64,000 nucleotides of DNA from Sphingobacterium sp. ML3W (GTDB lineage: Bacteria; Bacteroidota; Bacteroidia; Sphingobacteriales; Sphingobacteriaceae), in the NCBI RefSeq assembly GCF_029542085.1, contig NZ_CP107036.1, forward strand, positions 4,216,001 through 4,280,000, in the 5' to 3' direction. Both the position numbers and the translations under genes were made by a program. The notes below the pieces were generated by a model, which saw nothing but the letters and a program-made list of their open reading frames with translations, made no database searches and had not been told where the DNA came from. Shown piece after piece: positions 1-9,065 of the stretch; positions within the stretch are counted from its first letter, which is position 1, and each line of letters opens with the position of its first letter.

Positions 1-17
1 ACTCTTTTAAGCTCCAT
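1..17 (-). CDS. fabF: 3-oxoacyl-ACP synthase II, first codons only
   Basis: Only the first five codons and two bases lie in the window; they read MELKR followed by a partial codon. Bacteroidota FabF commonly begins MELKRVVVTG, and fabF usually follows acpP directly, as it does here with a 27-base gap. The enzyme would condense malonyl-ACP with acyl-ACP during fatty acid elongation. The call rests on position plus five residues, so it is an inference. Confidence 0.7.
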
Positions 18-44
18 TTATTACGATTAGCCTAATTAAATTAG

Positions 45-281
45 TTAGTTAACGTTTTTTTCTAAATAAGCGATTGCTTGACCAACAGTACCAATAGTCT
101 CTGCTTGATCATCAGGAATAGCAACGTTGAATTCTTTTTCAAACTCCATGATCAACTCAACAGTGTCAAGTGAATCAGCACCTAAATCATTAGTGAATGA
201 AGCTTCTGGTGTTACTTCGTTTTCGTCTACACCTAATTTTTCAACGATAATTGCTTTTACTCTTGAAGCGATATCTGACAT
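45..281 (-). CDS. acpP: Acyl carrier protein
   Basis: A 78-residue acidic protein that carries growing acyl chains on a phosphopantetheine arm in the cytosol. The attachment site is the serine of the GADSLD motif near residue 38, followed by the typical helix VELIMEFEKEF and the PDD segment. The open frame extends 21 codons upstream, but the start is set at the MSDIASRVKAII methionine because this gives the family's normal length of 77-80 residues. It precedes fabF in the same direction, the usual fatty-acid arrangement. A promoter-like pair of boxes lies about 160 bases upstream. Confidence 0.97.
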   Translation of the reverse strand: MSDIASRVKAIIVEKLGVDENEVTPEASFTNDLGADSLDTVELIMEFEKEFNVAIPDDQAETIGTVGQAIAYLEKNVN

Positions 282-437
282 GATTTTATAGTTTAATTGT
301 TTAATAAATCTGTGCAAAGAAAAATAAATTTCATCAAAATTCAAACCTAAATTGATATTTAGATGAAAGTCACCATGTTAGGCGACCGAACTTATTCGCG
401 TCTTATACTAGCTAACCCACTCTATATTAACTTAGTT

Positions 438-469
438 CAAGTATAACAAAAATTATTTTGTATTCCAAA
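438..469 (-). promoter_or_regulatory. Probable acpP promoter
   Basis: On the minus strand TTTG (466-469) is followed after 20 bases by TATACTTG (438-445), one mismatch from the Bacteroidota -7 consensus TAnnTTTG. This would give an acpP transcript with a leader of about 150 bases. Seen by eye only. Confidence 0.5.
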
Positions 470-568
470 CGCTCAGCTAATTAACTCAAATTTTACACAA
501 AAAGTATATTCCCACCTTAAAATTATTAGTACCTTCGTTAGCATAAGGATATATATTTTATAAAAAAA

Positions 569-1063
569 GTGGTCAATAAGTTAGTAGCAAGGTTAGACAT
601 GGATATGGATGAAGAGTTAGATTTCACCCTACTCGCCATCACCTGCCCGCTTAAAGATTACCGCCTCTGCCATTTTATCAATAAAGTGACAAACCTGGAT
701 TTTTCCAGAGGCAAAGAGAGCAAATACGACCATGATGGTCGCCCGAAAAATAAATCAGAAGAAGAGCTTGAATATCACATCATCTTTGACGTAAAGAAAA
801 AAATAAGCTATCACTTCACTGCTTTTCATTATCTCAGTCCGGATTCCGATACAGAATATTTTCTTATTAACAATAAAAGTATTGAGGGAACCTTTTTAAT
901 CCCCGAAAACCCACATTTTGATTTCTTTGTCATCATCAAAAATTACATCTGCGAAGACGATGTTGAACATATAATCAAAAGGATCAGCAAATTACCGGAA
1001 GTGGTCATTGCAAAAGAAATATCACCAAAAATATTGAAATCTAAAGAAAATCTCATATTTTAG
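569..1063 (+). CDS. IPExxxVDY family protein
   Basis: A 164-residue protein of unknown function. It matches a Bacteroidota family named for an IPExxxVDY-type motif, seen here in variant form as IPENPHFDF around residues 111-119. The family characteristically sits just before pyruvate kinase, as here. The first half has the family-like text DFTLLAITCPLKDYRLCHFINK. The chosen start is GTG at 569; the next in-frame ATG is at 599, which would remove ten residues. The codons before the GTG are ATA AAA AAA, so an original ATG may have been lost. No catalytic residues or membrane segments are visible. Family recognition is fairly firm; the role is unknown. Confidence 0.8.
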   Translation: MVNKLVARLDMDMDEELDFTLLAITCPLKDYRLCHFINKVTNLDFSRGKESKYDHDGRPKNKSEEELEYHIIFDVKKKISYHFTAFHYLSPDSDTEYFLINNKSIEGTFLIPENPHFDFFVIIKNYICEDDVEHIIKRISKLPEVVIAKEISPKILKSKENLIF

Positions 1064-1197
1064 CAGACTGTAGGTTAGTGTAGCAAATACACCTAACTCT
1101 AAATCTAAATTAATTCGATTTAGTTTTGACAAAAGACAACAATACGGCTTGCCGTTTGTTGTCATAAATGAAGAACATTAAAAATACAAAATAACAG

Positions 1198-2625
1198 ATG
1201 GAAAAAGTTCAAAAAAGGACTAAAATTGTCGCAACATTAGGCCCTGCTTCGGCAGACAAACAAGTTTTGACCAACATGATTGCCAAAGGGGTTGATGTGT
1301 GTCGGTTGAATTTCTCTCATGGCAGCCAGGCAGATCACCTTAAGGTAATCGAAACTATAAATGCAATAAATAATGAAACCGGATTCAATGTTGCCATCTT
1401 AGCTGACTTACAAGGTCCAAAGATTCGGATCGGAAAAATGAAAGAAGGTGGAGCTGTTCTCGTAAATGGTTCAAAAGTTGAAATTACCACACATGAACTC
1501 ATTGGAGACGAAAACAGAATCTACATTACATACGAAAACTTTCCAAACGATGTTGAAGCCAACGAAATCATATTACTTGATGACGGAAAACTTCAACTTC
1601 GTGTTTTAGAAACCAACCATAAGGACACGGTTACTTGTGAAGTAGTGCATGGTGGTGTGCTTACTTCACGTAAAGGCGTAAACTTACCAAACACCAAAGT
1701 ATCTATCCCTTCATTGACTGAAGAAGATTTAGATAACTTAAACTTTGCGTTGGATCACGGAGCTGACTGGATCGCGATGTCATTCGTTCGTTCGGCAGAA
1801 GATATTGCACAATGTAAAGAAATCATTGCCGCAAAAGGAAGCCATGCACGCGTAATCGCGAAAGTAGAAAAGCCTGAAGCAATCGAAAACATCGATGCAA
1901 TCATCGAAGCTACCGACGCTGTCATGGTTGCTCGTGGCGACTTGGGTGTTGAACTTCCAATGGAAGAGGTACCAGGACTTCAGAAGATCATCGTCCAAAA
2001 ATGTAGAGACCTTTCAAAACCTGTAATTATTGCTACGCAAATGCTAGAGAGCATGATTACGACACCTCGTCCTACTCGCGCTGAAGTAAACGATGTTGCC
2101 AATTCAGTATTGGATGGTGCAGATGCAGTGATGCTAAGTGGCGAGACTTCCGTGGGTGAATTCCCTGAGATTGTAATCGAAACAATGAGTAAGATTATTA
2201 TCCACGTGGAACAAACTTCTTATCCTTATTATAATGAGAAAGTTAGTGAAATCCACGACGGAACACTTATTCCAGACGCGATTTGCGCTTCTTCAGTTTA
2301 TCTTGCTCAAAAAACAAATGCCTCAGCAATCGCTGTCTTGACTTCTTCCGGAGCAACAGCATTTGAAATTACAAGCTACAGACCCAACGTAGACATCTTA
2401 GTATTTACTGGAACAGAAAAACTATTGAAACAATTGAGTTTGCTTTGGGGTGTGAAAACATTTATCTATGACAAATTTGAAAGTACGGACGGTTCTATCC
2501 ATGATGTCAATAGATTTATCGTAAAAAACAACTATGTTAAACCGGGATCAATTATCATCAATACGGCATCAACTCCGTTAATTGAAAAAGGCAAAACAAA
2601 TACAATCCGTGTTTCTCAGTTGTAA
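1198..2625 (+). CDS. pyk: Pyruvate kinase
   Basis: A 475-residue cytosolic glycolytic enzyme converting phosphoenolpyruvate and ADP to pyruvate and ATP. It starts KRTKIVATLGPAS, carries LNFSHG, the catalytic-lysine segment IAKVEKPEAIENID, the metal and phosphate region MVARGDLGVELP, and the domain signature MLESMITTPRPTRAEVNDVAN followed by DGADAVMLSGETS. Length is normal for a bacterial enzyme without the extra C-terminal PEP-utiliser domain. The gene follows the IPExxxVDY gene by 134 bases and ends at a strong terminator hairpin. Confidence 0.98.
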   Translation: MEKVQKRTKIVATLGPASADKQVLTNMIAKGVDVCRLNFSHGSQADHLKVIETINAINNETGFNVAILADLQGPKIRIGKMKEGGAVLVNGSKVEITTHELIGDENRIYITYENFPNDVEANEIILLDDGKLQLRVLETNHKDTVTCEVVHGGVLTSRKGVNLPNTKVSIPSLTEEDLDNLNFALDHGADWIAMSFVRSAEDIAQCKEIIAAKGSHARVIAKVEKPEAIENIDAIIEATDAVMVARGDLGVELPMEEVPGLQKIIVQKCRDLSKPVIIATQMLESMITTPRPTRAEVNDVANSVLDGADAVMLSGETSVGEFPEIVIETMSKIIIHVEQTSYPYYNEKVSEIHDGTLIPDAICASSVYLAQKTNASAIAVLTSSGATAFEITSYRPNVDILVFTGTEKLLKQLSLLWGVKTFIYDKFESTDGSIHDVNRFIVKNNYVKPGSIIINTASTPLIEKGKTNTIRVSQL

Positions 2626-2639
2626 GAAATAGGATCATA

Positions 2640-2683
2640 AAAAGGAAAGGCATTCTCATGATGAGAATGCCTTTCCTTTTTTA
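2640..2683. terminator. Bidirectional terminator
   Basis: A near-perfect inverted repeat (AAAAGGAAAGGCATTCTCAT and its complement) with T-runs on both sides, between pyk and the convergent small secreted-protein gene. It overlaps the latter's stop codon by a few bases. Confidence 0.9.
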
Positions 2684-3004
2684 TTTCTTGGGATATAAAG
2701 AGTCAATCTTTAATTTGAAATCTTTCACTTTCAAACTATCTTCCAATAGTTTAAACGGCAATGTATCCTGTTGTGATTTCCTTCTCTTGGGTGATTTTTC
2801 TGTTCCCGGCATAGGTGCCAGACCATCCAGCTTTTTGAATTTCTGAACAGGCATATTATACTTAGCCGATGTGGTATCCAAGCCAAGGACTGGCATCTTG
2901 GATTGTTTATCCTGCAGTAACGGACGATGCTCTTTTAGCTTGATCTGACCGAAAGCAATCCCCACTGTAAAAGACAATGCCAATGATAATACATAAGTTT
3001 TCAT
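2681..3004 (-). CDS. Small exported protein, unknown function
   Basis: A 107-residue protein. The start is set at MKTYVLSLALSFTVGIAFGQ, a convincing Sec signal peptide with a cleavage site after AFG; the frame stays open 33 codons further upstream, but that extension has no protein character. The mature part is short, lysine- and proline-rich, with KSPKRRKSQQDTLPF in the middle and a basic end. I recognise no family. It is convergent with pyk and shares its terminator. A periplasmic or surface location is inferred from the signal peptide alone. Confidence 0.65.
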   Translation of the reverse strand: MKTYVLSLALSFTVGIAFGQIKLKEHRPLLQDKQSKMPVLGLDTTSAKYNMPVQKFKKLDGLAPMPGTEKSPKRRKSQQDTLPFKLLEDSLKVKDFKLKIDSLYPKK

Positions 3005-3199
3005 AACATAATCTATTTTAACTTCTAATTTACAACAACATAACCAAGATTTAAAGCAATTGCTGTTAAACATTGTTAAAACAACTCCAAAACAAGTTAG
3101 CATCTTTATATTTGTAACAATTCAACTAAAGCAGCAGATGGGATGTGGGAATGGCTCAGAATCACAGCATGTAATGAGCTCATTATGCTATTGAAAATA

Positions 3200-3207
3200 T
3201 ATATTTG
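3200..3207 (+). promoter_or_regulatory. Candidate -7 box for the histidine kinase gene
   Basis: A perfect TAnnTTTG match (TATATTTG) ends 14 bases before the ATG at 3222. A second copy lies at 3107-3114. Neither has a clear TTTG box at the usual distance. Confidence 0.4.
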
Positions 3208-3221
3208 CAAAACATAATTTC

Positions 3222-5051
3222 ATGAAGAAAAATAGTATTGTATTAATCATTGGACTAATGTCTTTGGCACTAATCGGGGTATTGGCTATGCAATTCTATT
3301 TTCTACGAGATTCCTACCGTCAAAAATCACAGCTCTTTGACGAGTCCGTCAATGCCGCCCTTACTGCTGTTGCCGGAAAGCTCGAGCGACGTGAAGTTGT
3401 AGATTTCGCAAAAGTACAACAGGAGCGTAATATCGAAAAATCCAAACAGGAGCAGGCAAAGCAACAACAGTTGACCGAACAGCTGCAACTGCAAACTCAG
3501 ATTGAGGACCTGAGAGGCAAATTGGACCATATATATCAAAAATATAAATTAGAAGAAGATAGATTAAAAGCAACCTATCCAAATATTATTAATATTGAAA
3601 ACTGGTTTTACGAAACCTATGTCAAACGAACACAATACCAAGATCTCGTTGAAATTAATATCGTTAAAACCCCAACAAGTGGACTATATTACCAAGAAGA
3701 TATTCTTGTTTCCGCAACAAAAACGATTCCACGTGTAGAAGGGAAAGACGATAGTACTCGGTTTCTAGTTGTTCATATCGATGATTTCAAAAGGTTGCTT
3801 GCAAAAAGTATCATCGCTCTTCCCCCAAGGTCTAACCCAAAGCTGTCGAAACGAATTTTTGAGTTAGAAACCAAATTAAATAAACTGTCGAAAAAAAATG
3901 CAGGCTACGGTTTCAATGTTTACGATTCTGTTGCCATGCTTGGTGGTAAAAAAGCTGATTACATCGAAGATGTCGCTATCGGAATGGAATTGGCGAAAAG
4001 ACCACTTAAGGATCGGTTGAACATTATTATTGTCCAAGAACTCCTAAAGGAAGAATTGATCCATCGTGACATCAAGGCACCGTTTAATATCGAGATATGG
4101 AGCACCAGCAATATTTTGCTAAATAATATTCTCAATGAGGCCGAACTAAACAATCCCATAAATACCACAAAGTATTCTACAGCTCTTTTTAAAGGCGATG
4201 TTGGCGCTGCTCCGGGCAAGCTGACCATATACTTCCCCAACAAAAAAGCAATCATAGCAGACAACATGAGCTACTTGCTACTTCCTATGCTCACCCTTTT
4301 GTTTCTATTGGTCGGATGTTTTGCTTATACTCTCATCATTATCTTTAGACAAAAGAAGGTATCTGAGATGAAAACTGACTTCATTAATAACATGACCCAT
4401 GAGTTTAAAACTCCTGTGGCCACGATCATGATCGCCAGTGAATCACTCAAGGATCCGGACATCAATGCGGACCACAAACGTGTACAGAAATTGGCCAATA
4501 TCATTTACGATGAGAATGTTCGCCTCGGAAATCATATTGAGCGGGTATTAGACTTAGCAAAACTGGAGAAAGAAACATTAAAACTTGATCGTGAAGATGT
4601 CCATATCAATGACCTTGTAGCCGCTGTCACAGACAGTATGCAGCTCCGGATGCAGAATATCGGCGGAAAATTCAGTATCGATCTCGCCGCGACAAAAGAT
4701 ATTGTTGTCGGAGATGAGCTGCATTTCTCCAATGTATTTTACAATCTAATGGACAATGCAATTAAGTACAGTAAAGGAGATCTACATGTAAATATCGGTT
4801 CTAAAAATATTGGCGATAACATTGTTATCACCATCGCAGACAACGGAATCGGCATGAGTAGGGATCACCTTCAAAAGATATTCGATCAATTTTATCGTAT
4901 CCCCACCGGAAATGTCCACAACGTTAAAGGTTTTGGTCTGGGCTTAAGTTATGTTCAGGATATTTTGAGAAGACTCAATGGAAGAATCACCGTAAAAAGT
5001 GAGAAAGATAAGGGCACAACCTTTGAAGTAATTTTGCCCGTAAAAAAATAA
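3222..5051 (+). CDS. Membrane sensor histidine kinase
   Basis: A 609-residue two-component sensor. A first membrane segment spans about residues 5-27. A periplasmic sensing region of about 320 residues contains a coiled-coil stretch rich in K, E and Q (about 50-115). A second membrane segment lies at about 350-373. The dimerisation/phosphoacceptor domain follows, with His393 in NNMTHEFKTPVA, then the ATPase domain with N-box NLMDNAIKYS (about 508), DNGIGM (about 540) and GFGLGLSYV. It phosphorylates the response regulator encoded 55 bases downstream. The signal is unknown; the sensor region matches nothing I can name. Confidence 0.93.
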   Translation: MKKNSIVLIIGLMSLALIGVLAMQFYFLRDSYRQKSQLFDESVNAALTAVAGKLERREVVDFAKVQQERNIEKSKQEQAKQQQLTEQLQLQTQIEDLRGKLDHIYQKYKLEEDRLKATYPNIINIENWFYETYVKRTQYQDLVEINIVKTPTSGLYYQEDILVSATKTIPRVEGKDDSTRFLVVHIDDFKRLLAKSIIALPPRSNPKLSKRIFELETKLNKLSKKNAGYGFNVYDSVAMLGGKKADYIEDVAIGMELAKRPLKDRLNIIIVQELLKEELIHRDIKAPFNIEIWSTSNILLNNILNEAELNNPINTTKYSTALFKGDVGAAPGKLTIYFPNKKAIIADNMSYLLLPMLTLLFLLVGCFAYTLIIIFRQKKVSEMKTDFINNMTHEFKTPVATIMIASESLKDPDINADHKRVQKLANIIYDENVRLGNHIERVLDLAKLEKETLKLDREDVHINDLVAAVTDSMQLRMQNIGGKFSIDLAATKDIVVGDELHFSNVFYNLMDNAIKYSKGDLHVNIGSKNIGDNIVITIADNGIGMSRDHLQKIFDQFYRIPTGNVHNVKGFGLGLSYVQDILRRLNGRITVKSEKDKGTTFEVILPVKK

Positions 5052-5105
5052 CACGTTCCTTTTTTGTATATTCAGGGAACATTAGTGAAAATTAATAGAT
5101 TCATT

Positions 5106-5795
5106 ATGCAAAAGATATTATTAGCAGAGGATGATCCCAATTTGGGGGATCTTTTAAAGGACTATCTCGAATTAAAGGGAAAATTTGACGTTACGCTCTG
5201 TATTGATGGAGACGAAGCCGTTTCCCAGTTCAAAAAAAATGATTATGATTTATGCATTTTCGATGTCATGATGCCTAAAAAAGACGGTTTTACCGTGGGC
5301 CGTGAGATCAGAAAAACAAATAGTACCGTACCGATTATCTTCGCCACTGCAAAAGGCATGATGGAGGACAAGACAGAAGCGTTTGAATTGGGTGGAGATG
5401 ATTATATCACAAAACCTTTCCGTGTTGAGGAGTTACTTCTTCGGATTAATGCTTTATTGAAACGAAGTGTCAGAGATAAAGAGGATGAAGTAGTTGCAGA
5501 TAAGTTTGAAATTGGAGATTACTTTTTCGACTATACAAGTCAGCAGATTTCTTACAAAGGTCAGATGCAAAAACTATCGACAAAAGAGGCTGAATTACTT
5601 CGCCTACTTTGTTTAAAAAAGAATGATGTTTTGACTAGGGAAGAAGCTTTATTAAAAATATGGCATGACGACAATTACTTCACAGGTAGAAGTATGGACG
5701 TATTCCTGAGCAAACTTCGTAAATACCTAAGAGAAGACAGCAAGGTTGAAATCGTCAATGTCCACGGAAAAGGTTACAAACTCCTGGTGAGCTAA
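5106..5795 (+). CDS. OmpR-family response regulator
   Basis: A 229-residue regulator. The receiver domain (1-120) has the acidic pair D9-D10, phosphoacceptor D53 in CIFDVMMPK and the conserved lysine in YITKPF. The C-terminal winged-helix DNA-binding domain (about 130-228) contains LSTKEAELLRLL and ends GKGYKLLV. The start is MQKILLAEDDP; an in-frame methionine 14 codons earlier would add a non-family tail. It is the partner of the preceding kinase by adjacency. Confidence 0.95.
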   Translation: MQKILLAEDDPNLGDLLKDYLELKGKFDVTLCIDGDEAVSQFKKNDYDLCIFDVMMPKKDGFTVGREIRKTNSTVPIIFATAKGMMEDKTEAFELGGDDYITKPFRVEELLLRINALLKRSVRDKEDEVVADKFEIGDYFFDYTSQQISYKGQMQKLSTKEAELLRLLCLKKNDVLTREEALLKIWHDDNYFTGRSMDVFLSKLRKYLREDSKVEIVNVHGKGYKLLVS

Positions 5796-5802
5796 AGGCA
5801 TA

Positions 5803-5840
5803 GAGGGTGAGATACCAATGCGTGATTTCACCCTCCTTTC
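5803..5840 (+). terminator. Stem-loop after the two-component operon
   Basis: GAGGGTGA (5803-5810) pairs with TCACCCTC (5828-5835), followed by CTTTCC rather than a proper T-run. It may be a weak terminator. Confidence 0.45.
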
Positions 5841-5912
5841 CAATGAAAAGAAAGAAATAAAACATTTCTATCCTTAGTAGAATATAAAAAATAGATGCAC
5901 TTTTATAAAAAA

Positions 5913-5944
5913 TTTGCATATCAAAAAGAAATGTTCTAACTTAG
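5913..5944 (+). promoter_or_regulatory. Probable promoter of the SAM riboswitch-metE unit
   Basis: TTTG (5913-5916), a 20-base spacer, then TAACTTAG (5937-5944), one mismatch from TAnnTTTG. The predicted start near 5951 falls at the first bases of the riboswitch. Confidence 0.55.
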
Positions 5945-5952
5945 CATCGCTT

Positions 5953-6088
5953 ATAGAGAAAGGCAGAGGGAATAGACCCGATGAAGCCTTAGCAACCTGT
6001 CCCTTGACAAGGTGCTAAATTCTACCCTACTTGATATGGGAATGATAAGCCGAAGTCACCAAATTCTAGTGTGTCCTTCTCTCTCTAG
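5953..6088 (+). promoter_or_regulatory. SAM-I (S-box) riboswitch
   Basis: The leader of metE carries the S-box core: GAGGGA, then CCCGATGAAGCCTTAGC with AACC, AGGTGCTAA, and GATAAGCCGAAG before the closing strand. The P1 helix is formed by AGAGAAAGG (5955-5963) with CCTTCTCTCT (6075-6084). The family binds S-adenosylmethionine and shuts off methionine genes. No terminator hairpin with a T-run lies between the aptamer and the ATG 40 bases later, so control is probably at translation initiation (inference). Confidence 0.93.
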
Positions 6089-6127
6089 CAAGAAATATAG
6101 TTGAAAAGAAATATTAAAAACATTATT

Positions 6128-8440
6128 ATGTTATTGACTAACAATTTAGGTTACCCTCGTGTGGGCGCGTTCCGCGAATTGAAAAAAGCCAATGAGGCCT
6201 ATTGGGCTAAAAAATCTTCTGTTGAGGAATTATTGGACACAGCAAAAAAAATTCGTGAAGGCAATTGGAAAACACAAAAAGATGCTGGAATAGATTTGAT
6301 CCCTTCCAACGACTTCTCTTTTTACGATCAAGTATTGGATTTAACCCTTACTGTTGGTGCAATTCCTGCTCGTTACCATTCTTTGTTGAATAAAGTAGAC
6401 AACAACTACAGCTTAGACTTATATTTTGCAATGGCGCGCGGTTTCCAACAAGAGGGAATCGATGTGACCGCAATGGAAATGACCAAGTGGTTGGATACCA
6501 ACTACCACTATATGGTTCCTGAATTCACAAAAGATCAAGAGTTCAAATTGACTTCTGAGAAATTCTTAAATGAATACAACGAAGCAAAATCATTGGGTAT
6601 TGAGACAAAACCTGTTTTATTAGGCCCAATCACTTACCTTTTGATCGGTAAAGAAAAAGAAGCTGGTTTCGACCGTATCGACCTATTGGACAAATTAGTT
6701 CCTGTATATGAGCAAATCTTGTCTAAATTGGCGGAAGCTGGAGCACAATATGTTCAGATCGACGAGCCTTTCTTGGCTTTAGATTTAGATGCAAAAGTAA
6801 AAGCATTATACCAACCTACGTTTGAGAAATTGGCTGCTGCTGCCAAAAACATCAAATTGATCGCGACAACTTACTTCGAAGCTTTAAAAGACAACGAAGA
6901 TATCGCGGTTAACTTACCTATCCATGCATTACACTTGGATTTAGTACGTGGAGAAAACCAATTGGATACAGTTTTAGCTAAAGTTCCAGCTTCATTGACA
7001 TTATCATTAGGTATTGTTGAAGGCCGTAACATCTGGAAAAACGATTACGAAAAATCATTGGTTAAAATCAAACAAGCAGTTGATGCATTAGGCAAAGACC
7101 GCGTTTGGATTGCTCCTTCTTCCTCTTTATTGCACGTTCCTTTTGACTTAGATAATGAGCATAATGAGCAATCATTACCTGCTGAAGTTAAAAACTGGTT
7201 AGCATTCGCAAAACAAAAATTAGCAGAGGTAAAAGATCTAGCTGTTTTAGCAGAAGGTGAAGTTGATGCAGAAACAACAAAACGTTTCGAAGCCAACAAA
7301 ACTGCTGCAGAAAGCCGCCGTACTTCTCCGTTGATCCACAAACCGGAAGTTAAAACACGGACAAGCAACATTACTGATGATGATGCAAAACGTACATCAG
7401 TTTTTGCTGACCGTAAAGCGGCACAACAAGCGAAATTCAACTTACCAGCATTCCCTACGACAACAATCGGTTCTTTCCCACAAACAAAAGATGTGCGTAA
7501 ATGGAGAGCTGATCTGAAAAAGGGATCGATCACACAAGAAGAATACGATAAAGCGATTGCTGAAGAAACAGAAAATACAATCCGCCTTCAAGAGCAATTG
7601 GATATTGACGTATTGGTTCACGGTGAGTTCGAACGTAATGATATGGTTGAATACTTCGGTGAGCAATTAGCTGGATATGCATTTACACAAAACGGTTGGG
7701 TACAATCCTATGGTTCACGTTGTGTAAAACCTCCAATTATTTATGGAGATGTATACCGTCCAGAAGATATGACTGTACGTTGGTCTTCATACGCTCAATC
7801 ATTGACAAACCGTCCGGTTAAAGGGATGTTGACTGGTCCTGTAACAATCTTACAATGGTCTTTCGTACGTAACGATCAACCACGTTCAACCACAACTTAC
7901 CAAATCGCATTGGCGATCTTAGACGAAGTACAAGCTTTGGAAAAAGCAGGTATCAAAATCATTCAGATCGATGAGCCAGCGATCCGCGAGGGATTACCAT
8001 TGCGCAAAGCAGATCAAAAAGATTACTTAAACTGGGCTGTACGTGCATTCCGTGTATCTTCATCTAATGTAGAGGATGATACGCAGATCCACACACACAT
8101 GTGTTACTCTGAGTTCAACAATGTAATCGAAGATATCGCAGCAATGGATGCAGACGTAATTACAATTGAGACTTCCCGTTCACAAATGAAATTATTGAAT
8201 GCTTTTGCTGGTGATTTCAAATACCCGAACGATATCGGTCCCGGTGTATACGATATCCACTCACCACGCGTACCAAGCAAAGATGAGATGGTAGACCTAT
8301 TGCGCAAAGCAAAAGCGGTAGTTCCTTCGGAACAACTTTGGGTTAACCCTGACTGTGGTTTGAAAACTCGTGCTTGGCCTGAAACTAAAGCTGCTTTAGA
8401 ATCTATGGTTGAAGCTGCGAAAATCTTAAGAGCAGAATAA
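6128..8440 (+). CDS. metE: Cobalamin-independent methionine synthase
   Basis: A 770-residue cytosolic enzyme that transfers a methyl group from methyl-tetrahydropteroyl-triglutamate to homocysteine. The N-terminus LTNNLGYPRVGAFRELKKA is typical. The catalytic C-terminal half shows FPTTTIGSFPQTKDVRKWR, HGEFERNDMVEYFGEQL, QIDEPAIREGLP, the zinc-ligand region IHTHMCYSEF and the final zinc cysteine in NPDCGLKTR. The frame opens earlier with a TTG, but the ATG at 6128 gives the standard N-terminus. It is regulated by the SAM-I riboswitch upstream and followed by a terminator. Confidence 0.98.
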   Translation: MLLTNNLGYPRVGAFRELKKANEAYWAKKSSVEELLDTAKKIREGNWKTQKDAGIDLIPSNDFSFYDQVLDLTLTVGAIPARYHSLLNKVDNNYSLDLYFAMARGFQQEGIDVTAMEMTKWLDTNYHYMVPEFTKDQEFKLTSEKFLNEYNEAKSLGIETKPVLLGPITYLLIGKEKEAGFDRIDLLDKLVPVYEQILSKLAEAGAQYVQIDEPFLALDLDAKVKALYQPTFEKLAAAAKNIKLIATTYFEALKDNEDIAVNLPIHALHLDLVRGENQLDTVLAKVPASLTLSLGIVEGRNIWKNDYEKSLVKIKQAVDALGKDRVWIAPSSSLLHVPFDLDNEHNEQSLPAEVKNWLAFAKQKLAEVKDLAVLAEGEVDAETTKRFEANKTAAESRRTSPLIHKPEVKTRTSNITDDDAKRTSVFADRKAAQQAKFNLPAFPTTTIGSFPQTKDVRKWRADLKKGSITQEEYDKAIAEETENTIRLQEQLDIDVLVHGEFERNDMVEYFGEQLAGYAFTQNGWVQSYGSRCVKPPIIYGDVYRPEDMTVRWSSYAQSLTNRPVKGMLTGPVTILQWSFVRNDQPRSTTTYQIALAILDEVQALEKAGIKIIQIDEPAIREGLPLRKADQKDYLNWAVRAFRVSSSNVEDDTQIHTHMCYSEFNNVIEDIAAMDADVITIETSRSQMKLLNAFAGDFKYPNDIGPGVYDIHSPRVPSKDEMVDLLRKAKAVVPSEQLWVNPDCGLKTRAWPETKAALESMVEAAKILRAE

Positions 8441-8460
8441 TTCTTAAACTATATTGATAA

Positions 8461-8497
8461 AAGCCCAAGATGAAATTTCATCTTGGGCTTTTTTTTT
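8461..8497 (+). terminator. Intrinsic terminator of metE
   Basis: A perfect 30-base palindrome (AAGCCCAAGATGAAA and its complement, 8461-8490) runs into a stretch of nine T. Confidence 0.95.
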
Positions 8498-8531
8498 GAA
8501 TACTTTATCCGGCATCAAGCGTCTTCGTCTG

Positions 8532-9038
8532 TTATTTACTTCTCTTTTTACCCGTCTTATTCATTTCCAATTTTCCTTGAATCCGATCCTCAATAGACTT
8601 TATGATCGTGGACAGATCGCTGTTCAGATTATCCAACTTGGCCATTTTGAGGATTTTTAAAGCCTTCTTGTATTTTTTTAATTTCTCAAGTAGCAGCACC
8701 TTCTTGATCCAGATTACAGCCAGAGACATCCCCGGCAATGTCAACACATATTTGATGGTTTTCTTGGCGGCTTCATAATCTTCCATGTCTATCAAGGTCT
8801 GTATAAAATAAGGATACACCTCCAAAGCATGCACATTATGGCTTAAAGCTTCCTGAAAATATTTCTTTGCCTGTTCATAATCAAACAGCTGCTCCGCATA
8901 GACCCGTCCCATTAGACACAATGCCATGGTATTGGATTCATCGTATGACAAGGCATAGGATAAGGATTCTAGGGTATCCTCCAGATAATATGGATAATTA
9001 TCCAAGGCCTGGAGAACATATTTATTCACTGAATTCAT
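8532..9038 (-). CDS. Tetratricopeptide-like repeat protein
   Basis: A 168-residue helical protein, convergent with metE. Residues about 33-130 show TPR-type spacing: NTMALCLMGRVYAEQLFDYEQAKKYFQEAL, then HALEVYPYFIQTLIDMEDYEAAKKTI, then AVIWIKKVLLLEKLKKYKKALKIL. The C-terminus is strongly basic (NKTGKKRSK). No signal peptide or membrane segment is visible, so it is probably a cytosolic scaffold or adaptor. Its partner is unknown and its neighbours do not suggest one. Confidence 0.75.
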   Translation of the reverse strand: MNSVNKYVLQALDNYPYYLEDTLESLSYALSYDESNTMALCLMGRVYAEQLFDYEQAKKYFQEALSHNVHALEVYPYFIQTLIDMEDYEAAKKTIKYVLTLPGMSLAVIWIKKVLLLEKLKKYKKALKILKMAKLDNLNSDLSTIIKSIEDRIQGKLEMNKTGKKRSK

Positions 9039-9065
9039 CGTTTTTTTTAAACATTACATGAGTAT

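Noticed and set aside
7045..7533. Antisense frame of 162 codons in metE
   Set aside because: Overlaps the conserved core of metE; composition is that of a reverse-frame artefact.
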